Below are positions 35,284 through 45,857 of a stretch of 64,000 nucleotides of DNA, piece after piece. Position 1 is the stretch's first letter; each line of letters opens with the position of its first letter. The stretch is taken from the NCBI GenBank assembly GCA_033060915.1, contig CM065386.1:4348501-4412500 (forward strand), written 5' to 3'. The DNA is from Euryodendron excelsum. Lineage: Eukaryota > Streptophyta > Magnoliopsida > Ericales > Pentaphylacaceae. The notes beneath the pieces are model-generated. The model made no database searches. It had not been told where the DNA came from and saw only the letters and a program-made list of their open reading frames with translations. The position numbers and the translations under genes are program-made.

Positions 35284-36903
35284 ATACATTGCGCACTTCA
35301 TAGCATTTCATTTCATATGATGTATCTAAATCTTTTTTATTATAGTGGATGTATCTATTTTTGAGCTGTTTGTATAGTGATCTTTCTTATTGTGGCATAC
35401 CCTTTTTGTATACATTTGTTGTATTCTCTTGTCTTTTTCGTGTATATTTTGGCAGTTCAGTTACAGGTGTACTTTTTGATTGATATCCATATCGCATGTA
35501 TTGTTCCAACCGAGGTAATGGGTATTGTATGGTATTCGTATCGCTCTTTTCTACAACTTGACACCTTAGCTATGTCCTTAATTATTGATATCATTTCTTT
35601 TTGGATTTTTGTGATGGATGTGTCAAGGTTGTTTCAAACAAGTACCATACCATGTTTTTGATTAAATTTGAGTTGATGATTAACCCACCTTAGAGATTAT
35701 GATACATTGCAAGTTTTTGGCATAAAATCATTATAAGAGACAATTCACATTGTTGCGCACTAACATGTTATGTGATGCCTTGTGTTTCATTCTTATGCAT
35801 GCATGTCCTTATAAGGTGGAGATTTTTACCGTGTGAGCTTTAGAGCCTATTTATCGCCTTTGAAGAGTGAATCACATTTATTTAAGATTATTTTGTTGAT
35901 CCTCATTCATTGAATAGCTTCATTATTTTTTTGATGTTGGTTTGCATGTTCGAGTGTTAGATAGATTTATTGACCCCTTATACACTTTTGAAGTTTTGAT
36001 TTGTTGTATTCTTCGGATTCTAAACACATAGGCCATTTCATTCCATTGAGCCATTCCATGTGTATTTTTCTTCTTTTTAATATTCATATGCATGTGCATA
36101 AGTTTAAAGAGTGTCAATGCCAATAGATGCATTACTCTTATATTTGTAAAGTTGGAGGTGTATGGAGTTGAAGAGTAAAAAAAAATATATATATATATAT
36201 ATACATACATAGAAAGGGATGAAAAGGTGTGTTCAAAAAAAAAAAAAATCAAATACAAAAGAAGTGAGGTGAAGGAAGATCGTAAAAGTGATTCAAAAGA
36301 GTGGAAATGTGGAAGTGAATATCATTGATCATCATGTGTAATGCACATGCATATGTTGAACCCTTTTTACCATTTTCTATCCTCTTACATGGCTCTTCTC
36401 TCATTCATCACCCTTATGGCCTTGATATCCGAAGATACATGAATCTTTAATTCAATTGTGTATGAGGCATTTATGTCAATTTTCTAGATTATGCTTAAGC
36501 TGTGAATATTCCTTCATGAAGCTATGCCAAGTCGATACACTTACAATTTATTCGTCTTTGGTTTTGGAATTGCTCTACTTGCATGGTTTATACATTTACT
36601 CGTTAAAAGAGCTTTCCATTGAGGGACCCTGAGTGTTCATGTTTAAAGTTGAGTGTATGCCTCGTGAGACTTGGATCGAAGCATCGAGGACATAATTGTA
36701 CGAGTTTTGAATCATTAGGGTCATATGTCATTGGTAGTACGCGTCAATGTGTTTTGTTTCTTCCATACTTTATGCCTTTGCCTTGCTTTGGTTCACAACC
36801 TAGGTGGATGGAGATTTGACTTGAATAAGATTAATGCATGTGTATATTTTTGTTTTCCTCTTATACTTTGATAGGGACTATCAAAGGTTTAGTTGGGGGG
36901 TGT
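35284..36903 (+). other. Athila 3' non-coding region and polypurine tract
   Basis: No gene. From about 35650 the sequence matches, on the opposite strand, the region at 42081-43480 of the non-autonomous element, for example cttggatcgaagcat, gttgagtgtatgcct and gactatcaaagg-ttagttggg. A polypurine-like tract, agttggggggtgt (36891-36903), abuts the 3' LTR. An A9/AT microsatellite is at 36178-36203. Confidence 0.75.
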
Positions 36904-38401
36904 TGATTACTCTTAGAAATAGTAATCTTTTGGCTTAAATTGTTAGTTGATTAGTTAAATTTGGTGTTAATTTAGTATTCTAACTCCTAAAACGCGTTAA
37001 AACTTTTTTTGTACACTTTTTGCAGGATTTGGAGCTTAAACTAAGGTAAATGGGCAATCTTGAGTATGACCGATCGATCGCCCGATCGAACGGTCCACGG
37101 AACGTTCGATCGGCCGATCGATCGGTGATCCTGCGATCGATCGGTGATGCTCTGTTCAACCTTCTGCAGCAAACTTCAGAGAGGGCGTTTTTCCGATCGA
37201 TCGGGCGTTCGATCAGTGACGTCGGAATTCTCTCAACAGACGACACAGAAGCAAACTTCAGAGGGGTCGGTTTTGCAATCGATCGGGCGTTCGATCGCCC
37301 TAACCGTTCGATCGGGCGATCAATCGAGCGATCGATCGGTCGTACACCGATCGATCGGTGTGTACAGGCTCTGTTTTTCTGCAGAGTATAAAAGCTTTTG
37401 TTCGAGACAAAAAGAGATATAGGTCATTTTCTGCAGATTCTGGATGGAAATGGAGCTCCAAAAAGGGGTTTTTGTTATCTTGTAAGGCTTTTAAGTTAGA
37501 TTTACTCTTAATGTTTTGTATTTAATGTCATTTATTACTTTTGGATCATTGTAATGAATGCTTGATATATATATGAAGTGAATGATGTTAACTTTTTCTA
37601 GCAACTTTCTATCATTTTCTTGGCACTTTCTCTCATTTTATTGGCAACCAAACACTAGTTCTTTATAGTTTAATGGTAGATTTGGCTCCTTTTATGTTAG
37701 TTAACATGGATTCTAGTAGCTAAATACCCCTTGGATGTGGTTGTGAAGATCCACCAAGGATCTTCAAAGGGTTGAAAATGGGTTGTATGAACTTCAAAGT
37801 CATATCCTCAAAATTATATGGTTTCATTTGATTTAGCATGAGATTCATTAGAAAAACTTAGATTCATAACCCTTTGGTAATATTTATGCACAAATCAATA
37901 TTTGGTATAGGTATTGCACATGTTTAAGGTTTGATTCTAGGGTACCAATTATATATTCCCTCTCTATGCTCAATCAAACAAAACCCACATTTTTATAGTC
38001 GACATTTTCCGAATCAAGAATCCGAGGTGTGATTCTTGATTTGAGTTATAAACCTCTCATTGAAAACCCTTGTTGTGAATTGGTGGATCAAAACAACCAT
38101 GTCCAAGCTTTTCTCCTTAATTACATAAAATTAGCTTTTGTTGTCTTTCATAGTCACTAAATTATTGTATGAAGCATATAACCATCATCATCTCAAAACC
38201 AACATATTTTCGGTCTCTTTTATGTTAAGAATTTTCATTTGCAATCCATTAAGATAAGTACCCGTGCTAGTTGAGCTTTGTTGCTATATTTGCAAAATTC
38301 CCTTGGGAGAGAACGACACCGGATCCTCCGGTTTTACTACAAGCGCGACCTCCGTACCCTTGCGGAGTGGCTCCAGTTGAAGCACATCTGGAGGCGTGCC
38401 A
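36904..38401 (+). repeat. 3' LTR of Athila
   Basis: Near-identical to 25658-27137. It has about 18 more bases overall because of a different number of GATCGATC units (37070-37363), and very few substitutions elsewhere. It ends ggaggcgtgcca before the CCCCC duplication. Confidence 0.95.
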
Positions 38402-38494
38402 CCCCCGCTATAAATGCGCTCTGTGTTTCATGGTCTGGCCGCCTTGTGGAATTCCTCTGACCCCGAGTAGAAGGCCAGATGAATTGGGGGCATC
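38402..38494 (+). mobile_element. Resumed Tat internal sequence with polypurine tract
   Basis: Short piece of the Tat element to the right of the nested Athila. It ends with agatgaattgggggcatc, a G-rich primer tract next to the 3' LTR. Confidence 0.75.
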
Positions 38495-39047
38495 TGGTGC
38501 TGATGGTTTCCTGACCAAGTCTCCCAACTATTTGTCCTCAACCTCCCGAGCTGAATGGATCCTTGTAACAGCCCACCGATCGGGTTGGCTCCCGACCGCG
38601 TCAATAGGGCCCACTTCTGACACCGGCCACCCTGGCACACATTAGGGGCGTAGGCGTGGCATGTACCAGTAACAATACTATGCCTCTGACACCGTTCTGA
38701 CACACGCCAGCCCGGAGTGTCGGAATGGCCTTTTCAAGTGTTCTGACACCACTCTGATCCTCCAACTAAAGGTCGCCACGTGAAGAGGCCACCCACTATT
38801 CCTATGCAAACATACAAGGGGAAGATGGAACCCCTTGGACAGGTACGCAAACATACACAACCCAGGAGAGAACCCCAAACATTGTCTTTTCTCTCTATCA
38901 ACCCGATCTCTTTGAATCTAACTTGAATACCGAAGGGACTTTGGCTTCCACAACACCAGTGGGTTTAGTGCAGGAGATCACCGGCCAACTAGAGGGGAGT
39001 TCATCCCGGACCTGGGGGCAAGCCAACACGAGTTCGCTGCATCATCA
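38495..39047 (+). repeat. 3' LTR of the Tat element
   Basis: Matches 16363-16910 from tctcccaact onward to the shared end gctgcatcatca. The first 25 bases differ more. It is followed by CCAAC, the imperfect partner of the left flank CCACC. Confidence 0.85.
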
Positions 39048-39179
39048 CCAACTATCATCTCAGATTGTGATTTCAGCTATCTAATCTAGTTCATAGGATA
39101 TCATAAATCTTTCTTTTTTTTTAGGAGAAAAGAAAATTCAAATTGAATAATTAAAACTCCATAAGTCGAATAATTGAAA

Positions 39180-39733
39180 GGGTTGATTACACTTTTATCC
39201 TCTTAAGCATGACTTAGTATCTCCTAATCTCATTAGCTTAAAATATTTTAATTTGACCCCTTAAAGTCTAAAATGATATAAGTCACCTCTTCTGTTACAT
39301 ATTGTTATAAAATGGATGGGTGTTTGCCATGTGACTTACACAGCTGAAAAATTATTTTTTTGACAAAATTACCCTAACATTAGAATAAATAATTTTTTGG
39401 GACAAAATTACTCTAAAAAGAATAGGAAATTTTACACTTGCATTAAATGCACACATTTGGTTGTTTGGCTGAAATTTGGAAAAATTGTAGATAAGGAAAA
39501 TTGCAAAAACGTTAGTAGGCATAAGGCCATGTTTGGGATATAAAATTTTGTTGTTCAAAGTCTAAATTACAAATAGGAAGGTTAAAAATGTCAATTTACC
39601 TATTCTGTTAACATTGTTAACACATAAAAGAATCACAATACTTTAGGGGATATCAATGTAATATTTTCTAATTTAGGAAGATTAAGTGATACTAATCGAT
39701 CATAGTTGAGTGGTGAGAGTGTAATTGAAACTC
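39180..39733. mobile_element. MITE-like element with long imperfect inverted ends
   Basis: The left end (gggttgattacacttttatc) and the right end read on the minus strand (gagtttcaattacactctca) stay similar for about 70 bases, through ttagtatctcctaatct and ttagtatcacttaatct. There is no coding sequence. No clear target duplication was found, so the superfamily is open. Confidence 0.5.
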
Positions 39734-40596
39734 CATACGCCAAGCTAAGCTAGTTATTGGTACGCTCTTAATTAATGCAATGGCTGGTATGTTGAAGTTC
39801 GGCGGAAATAACTAACCTCACTTAAGTCTAGCGATTAGTTTGTACAGTAAACTTGAAATAGTCTTTAGAGCACATTATGAATGAAATGTTTGATTTTGTT
39901 CGATGACACACATGTTGATGATACAATGAATTTGTATAATTTTTCCGACCTCTGAAGCAAATAGTTGAAGTGTTAAATCCTTCTTCTTGGAACACCGATG
40001 TGGTGCCTGCCAAGGACACTCCAATGCCAAAGTTAGACTAGAGATAAATTGACAAAATAATAATGCTCAAGAGTTGATGTTTTTTTGTACCTTCCTTAGA
40101 GATGATGATTGCCCTTTATATAGAGATGTAAGTAGGGAGTGTGGCTTGGATCATAGGCACATTAGTCGGAGAGCTAATCGTGTCCTCAAATTGCGCACCA
40201 AGGATAATGGGGGCGAATCGCCCCCCCATGTTGGACTTATAGACCATGCCTCCAATTATGGGCAAAACTGTCCTAATCATGGGATCATGGGGGTTAATCT
40301 TTAAGCGAGAATCTCGGAGTGCCTTAATGATGGTGCTTGATACCATGTTGTCACTCTGACCTTCTAAGTTTGCCAACACGCCTAATCAGAAGGGTAGCTT
40401 GGGGGGATCGATATGGAAAGACTGTTTGGACTTCTCTGGTCTGCCCAGTGAGGATAAACCGATCGTACTTGTCATACTATCACATGTTATTATAGAAGAT
40501 TGCATAGGAAATTATGGACGTTAACATGGAGCAGCAACAGATCTAACGGCTACAAGAAAAATTAAGTTGCTGCCTATAGGATCACAAGACATATAG
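39734..40596 (-). other. Unassigned DNA, possibly an LTR fragment
   Basis: No gene was recognised. The minus strand has ctatataaagggc (40111-40123), a TATA-like element, and text resembling plant LTRs around 39990-40030. An 85-residue minus-strand frame at 40116-40379 has no recognisable features. The target site of the element at 40602 lies at its right end. Confidence 0.3.
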
Positions 40597-40601
40597 ATAA
40601 C

Positions 40602-42080
40602 TGATCGCTCCCTAAAAGGGTAATACTTAACCGCAAGTGCACGGCCGCTATGTAGTAATAATTTCTCATAAGTACGAGGTCGATCCCACAAGGAAAATGG
40701 TTTACGTAAATAGAAAAACTTACCATGGATCAAAAATCTTAGGAAAAACACTCCAATAAACAAAAACTGACTTTAGGTTGAGAAAATATTTGTTATCTAA
40801 TTTAAACTAAGAAATAAAGAAAAAATTCCTAGAATCAATCGATCCAATCAATTGAGTCTCTTGAAATTCTAAAGGAGATAATTTAATAACTCAAATCCTT
40901 CGACTACGTCGCGAGTCTCAGATTTGGAAGGTTTAGCGATAAAACCAAGAGTTCTTCAAAACTTCAACTTCTAGAATAAATCGGGTTGTTAGACTCAAGG
41001 ACAAGTACCATCAATTCGTGCAGTGCATATACTAAATATAGATTCACGCATAAATGTCACCGAACATAATCAAACATCCAGGTTTTCGAAGGTTTCTAGA
41101 ACGAAGAAGAAGAAGAAAGAAAACCAGAAAATTTAACTTTAAAACCAAAATCGTACCTCATTCGTTCATCTAAGATCTTCAATTAATCTTCACAATTGAT
41201 CCCAAGATAAAATCTAGCTACTCATCATAATCATAGATATGCAAAGTTGTATTAAAAATATATTAAAAGACTGAGTAATCTGATTACAGGAATTGAAAAC
41301 TGAATGAAAACTATGAATAAACTACTTGACTCCACTCCCAAAACCTTAGAAAAATGTCAAAACCTAATATCCCTTAAAAAACATAAAACCCTAAATCTAT
41401 TATACTACCTACCAATCTCCCCACAACTAAAAAGTGAGTTAATATATAAATCCCGTCGTCAGTCGTACGGACGGTTCCCACCAAGTGCTCAGATGGGCTG
41501 GGTCACTTCACAAAAGTTGTAGGTCTCAAAAAGTTATATGAAATCGACATATTATGGGCCTGAATAGCCTTTTGGTTCGCGAGATATGGGCTTCCAAAGT
41601 TCCAGCTCTACATGTTTCAACAACTTGTACCATAGCTTCAGCAGCTAGTACCTTAACAACAACCTCTTGAAACCTATGATTAAATTGCATTCGAAATCAT
41701 TCCATTTAAGCTCAAAACCGTTCGAACGCCTGGACCACCGTTCGAACGCCACAGATGACTGTTCAAATGCTCTTCGAAAGGGAAAACCTGCTCTCTGAAT
41801 CTTTCGAACTCACTTCAAACCTGAATTTGTCGTGAGACCGTTCGACGTACCGTTCGAACGCTTTTGTATACCATTCGAACGCCATTGAGGACATTTCAAA
41901 CGCACTTCGAACGCCTATTCTATTTCAGCGCGAATTAATCCTTTTTTAGCTAGGATTCTTAAAAATAAACACAAACCTAAGTTAGTACGAATTATGATTA
42001 AAATTAACACAATTAAACATAATATAAAACTAACAATTAGCTAATTAAGATATGTAGATTGCACTTTTAGAGTACAATCA
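40602..42080 (-). repeat. 3' LTR of the non-autonomous element
   Basis: Pairs with 45858-47339 throughout, with scattered transitions. A TATA-like ATTTATATATTAA on the minus strand (about 41439-41451) and a TTCGAACG palindrome cluster (41717-41915) are shared by both copies. Confidence 0.92.
41717..41915 (-). promoter_or_regulatory. Cluster of CGTTCGAACG palindromes in the LTR
   Basis: Roughly ten full or one-base variants of CGTTCGAACG occur, for example accgttcgaacgcc at 41717 and again 20 bases on. The partner LTR has the same cluster at 46976-47175. It lies about 270-470 bases upstream of the LTR TATA on the minus strand. Confidence 0.65.
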
Positions 42081-43480
42081 CACCTCCTAACTAAGCGTTT
42101 GGTAGTCTCTAGCAAAATACTAACACTAAGAACCTATCTCCATTTTCGTGAGAGTCACGAGTGCATTTAGCATATGCACTAAGCCTTTAAACCCCTAGGT
42201 TACATCTAGTGGACGAGTGGTGTTTCGTGAGGGCTTACAGTGATGAATACCCATAAACATCTATACATGTACTGTCAATATGATATCAAAGAACATGAAA
42301 CATGTATTAACCTCATTCAAGTCAAGTCTCAATTCACTTAGATCATGAGTCATTACAAGGTAAAGGCATAAAACATCGAAGAAATAGAATACATTGAAGG
42401 GTACTATCAATGGCATATAACTCTAATGTCTCAAACTCATGCAATTATGTCCTTTATGCTTCGATCCAAGTCTCACAAGGCATACACTCAACTTTGAACA
42501 TGAACACTCAGGATCTTTCAATGGAAAGCTCATTTTAAGAGTAATGATGCAAGACATGCAAAAGAGCAACTCCAATCAGCAAAAACCGATAAGTTATAGG
42601 TGTATCGACTTGGCATAGCTTCATGAAAGAATATCTACTGTTCTAGCACCATTAGAGAATTGACATTGATAACCTATACACAATTGAATTAAAGATTCAT
42701 GTAATTTCAGATATTGTGGCCATATAGATGGTGAATGAAAGAAGAGTCATGTAAGAAGATAGAAAGCGGTAATAGATTTCAACATATGCATGCGTACTAC
42801 ACATGATGATCAATGAATATTCATTTTCAAACTTCCAGCTTTTGAATAACCTTCGAATTTTTTTTTTCTTCATCTTCCTTCACCTCTTTTTCATTTGAAA
42901 TTTTTTCCTTTTCTTCATCTCTTTTTCAACTCCTTTTCATCCCCTTTTTTTTTTTCTTTACTTTTCAACTCCATACACTTTCAACTTCACAAAAATATAA
43001 GCAATGCACAAACTCCGGAATTTAGTATTGACAAACTTTTAAGCTCGTGTGTATACGAATATCGAGAAAGAAATATAAACATGAATGACTCAATGGAATG
43101 AAATGGCCTCTACTTTTATAATCCGAAAACCACATCAAATCAAAACTTCAAGAGTGTATAAGATGTCAATAACTCCAACTAATACTCAACATATAAACCA
43201 AAATCAAGTATAATAAAGCTATTCAATGAATAAAGATCAATAAAAAAACTTGAGTAAATGTATACCGCTCTCAAAAGGCGATAAATAGGTTCTAAATCTC
43301 ACAAGGTATAAAATCTCCACCTTATAAAGACATGCATGCACAAGAGAGAAACATAGAAAGATCATATAACATATTAGTGCACAACAATGTAAACTCTCTC
43401 TTATAACGATTTTATGACAAAAACTTGCAATGTATCACAATATCTAAAGTGAATCAATTATCAACTCAAACTTAATTCAA
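42081..43480 (-). other. 3' non-coding region shared with the autonomous Athila
   Basis: Reading on the minus strand, the region matches 35650-36903 in order: the rapidly varying AT part, cataggcc-like and gtatgcct blocks, cttggatcgaagcat, and the purine tract (gcttagttaggaggtg) beside the LTR. It has no ORF of note. Conservation between elements with different ORFs points to a cis function such as packaging or 3' end formation; that is inference. Confidence 0.75.
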
Positions 43481-44374
43481 TGCACGACTCAAAGTATCCT
43501 CGACATCATGAGCGCATTGACATGAATATAGATATGGTTCCTCAACATAATCCCCAACACTTTCAATTGTAACAATAAACATAAAGAGTATATGAAAAAG
43601 TGTGAGAAATACAAACCAAAATACCGAACCATATGATATATCAAACCTTTACCGAAGATTTCCAAGTGACCAAAAGGTAGATCAATCATGCACTTTGACT
43701 TGAAAATTACTCAATAAAGCATAACAAGGCTTAATAGAATCGAACTATTTTTAAATTAAAATTTTTTTTAATTGTTTAATTTTTTTTTAGATAAACAAAA
43801 AGAACAAACAAAACAAAAAAACTAATAGGCTCCCAACTAGAATGATGCAATGTCCTCAATGCATGAGAACAAAGCATGGAATGCAATTAAATGGTGGGAG
43901 AAGAGAAAATAGGGTGCCTAATGCATCCCAAGAAAAAAGAAAAATCAAAGGAGGTATGCTTCAGAAAATCAAGGGGATTGCTGAATTTTCAGGTGTGTGC
44001 AGACAGTTTTGACACTCTTCAGTAAAACAGTCATATCTCTCTCCACAAGAAAGCAAATCATACTCCGTTTTTTTTTGTTGGAAAGTAGATTCATAGACCT
44101 TTCCATCCATATAAGATTTGCATGCTAATTCACTTCCAGTAGATTTAGATTTCACTGAAAAATTGGCTAAAAAACAGGGTCTGCACTTTATTTTTTTGAA
44201 ACTAGACAACCCTTTTGTTTTGCCTAAAGCACCCCCAACTTAAAATGAGAAAACAAACTAAAAAAACAAATAAAAAATTACTCATATTCCTACGCAAATG
44301 AGAGAAAAAAAATAAACAAAGAAAACAAAGAAACAAAACAACTACTCATATTCCTATCCAATTTTTAGAGAGAA
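43481..44374. other. Internal spacer of the non-autonomous element
   Basis: AT-rich with long A/T runs (43741-43830, 44240-44340). An 82-residue minus-strand frame at 43961-44209 (MSSFKKIKCRPCFLANF) has no recognisable family. Nothing else was seen. Confidence 0.4.
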
Positions 44375-45589
44375 TCACCCAATGCCATAAAGTGGGAATT
44401 TTTCATCATCCCACACCCCCAACTTAGAGATTTTCCAAGAGTTCATGCAAAAATAAGAATAGAAAATGGCCACTTGTTTGATGAACTCTAGAATATAACA
44501 TGAAAGCACAGAAGGGTAAAAAGGGTCATGGTATGTAGGAAATAAAGAATGATCACGCACAAATGTGCCAATGAAGTTTATGCCATGAAGTGCTTGACCC
44601 TCCCCTTCTTTTTGGTCAGCCATTGCAATGATGTTTAGTTCCAATGTTTGGACATGGAGCTCCAAAGGCTCCGATAGAATAGGACTAGGTACTAGAGGGG
44701 TAAAAGTAAGGATAACATAATCCCTAGACACGGTAGGAATGACCTCTAGACCATTAACATCCTCTTTAACATGCAAATTCCCAACATTTAGACCAAAATC
44801 ATCCTTAAGCGTAAACTCATCACTACCCTTCTCTTCTTGTTTGGAGTCCCTAATCTTGGGCTCCTCTCCCTCACTCTCCATTGTTCCTTCTTCCTTCACC
44901 TCTTCTATAGGTATCACTTCCCTCAGTTCAGACACCTCAGGAAAAATAGGTGCCTCTTCTTCAACCTCATCCTCATCATTATCCACCCTAAGAACGTCTT
45001 CCCTTGGATCAGACATCGCGGGAACGTGGATGTTCTCTATTTCATGGTCAGTTTTAAAGGAGATAACAGAGAGACCTTGGTCATGACTACTCATATATGG
45101 AATTGGGAACATCTCATATGTAGAATCATCTCGATGTTGAGCCGAAAGTTCTTCCTTCTCGTGATCCATTGGCTCTTGTGTTAACAGGGCCAACCGTTGA
45201 GTTAGGTCATCTAATTCCTGACGAATTTGTGCAAGAGTGTCAGCTTGTACCTCTGTATTAGTATCCCTGAACCCCGATGACATACCCATGTGATATGGCA
45301 TGTAAGATGACTGTATGTTCTCTTGATTCTCTACCAAAGGTTGATAAGATAATGACAGATATGTCTCGTGAAACATGTAAGGTGAAGTAAAAGGTGTATA
45401 TGAATCATAAGCATATGGTGAAGACAAAGGTGGTGCATGGTAGTACGATTGTTGTGGTAATTATTCATAAGAAGCATATGGTGAAACTTGAGGGCTCCAC
45501 TCCGAATAATTTGGAGGTGGATAGTAGTCTTGTGGTTGTGTCGTGTATGAATCAGGACTTGTAGCAATAAAATTCCAAGGATAATTCAT
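44375..45589 (-). pseudogene. Acidic Tyr/Pro-rich protein of the non-autonomous element
   Basis: The frame starts MNYPWNFIATSPDSY (45589) and has one in-frame TAA (45462-45464). It then continues as 350 open codons from MSSPYAYDSYTPF. The N-terminal 100 residues are rich in Tyr, Pro and Ser (PPPNYSEWSPQ). A short coiled-coil-like piece, LAQIRQELDDLTQRLALL, follows. The middle is strongly acidic (DNDEDEVEEEAPIF, KEEGTMESEGEEP). The C terminus has a conserved-looking hydrophobic/aromatic part (GINFIGTFVRDHSLFPTYHD). No gag, zinc knuckle, protease or polymerase motif is present. I do not recognise the family. It sits where gag would be, next to the primer site, so a gag-like or nucleic-acid-chaperone-like role is possible but unsupported. 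Confidence 0.65.
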
Positions 45590-45833
45590 GATTAAGATGT
45601 ATACAAGACCAACCAACAAGTATTTGAAAACAACCTATCCTCCCAATCCCACAGCAATGATACACAAACCTAATGTAACCAAAAGAAAAACAAAAAATAA
45701 GTGCTTAAAAATAAAAGATGGAACGAAGTTATCCAAACGAGCTATTGAGTTCCCTCGTGTTTGTAGAATGATGGTGAAGTGCTTCCTCCAAAATAGAAAC
45801 CCCAAGGCTCGGCCACCAACGTAAAACGCAGCT

Positions 45834-45851
45834 TCCTCGACAACGGCGCCA
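45834..45851 (-). other. Primer binding site complementary to tRNA-Asp
   Basis: The minus strand reads TGGCGCCGTTGTCGAGGA, which differs from the tRNA-Asp complement at two positions. It begins six bases inside the 5' LTR border. Confidence 0.85.
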
Positions 45852-45857
45852 AAAACT

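Larger units (their letters stand above)
25658..38401 (+). mobile_element. Full-length Athila Ty3/gypsy retrotransposon
   Basis: Two near-identical LTRs (25658-27137, 36904-38401) bound 12.7 kb. The 5-bp target duplication CCCCC is exact (25653-25657 and 38402-38406). A tRNA-Asp-type primer binding site follows the 5' LTR and a G-rich tract (agttggggggtgt) precedes the 3' LTR. The interior holds one gag-pol frame and, farther on, an env-position ORF. LTR similarity is high apart from a short insertion of extra GATCGATC units in the 3' LTR, so the insertion is recent compared with its Tat host. Three nonsense codons in gag-pol and one frameshift in the second ORF make it non-autonomous now. 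Confidence 0.95.
16363..39047 (+). mobile_element. Tat-lineage Ty3/gypsy retrotransposon, split by a nested Athila
   Basis: Matching LTRs lie at 16363-16910 and 38495-39047. Flanks CCACC (16358-16362) and CCAAC (39048-39052) agree at 4 of 5 positions. Inside, in order, are a primer binding site, gag, protease, reverse transcriptase, two RNase H modules, integrase, a tandem repeat and an antisense gene. That order, the archaeal-type second RNase H and the antisense gene are marks of the Tat/Ogre clade. A 12.7-kb Athila element sits at 25658-38401 in the 3' untranslated part, so the Tat copy alone is about 9.9 kb. Numerous stop codons show it is old and inactive. Confidence 0.87.
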
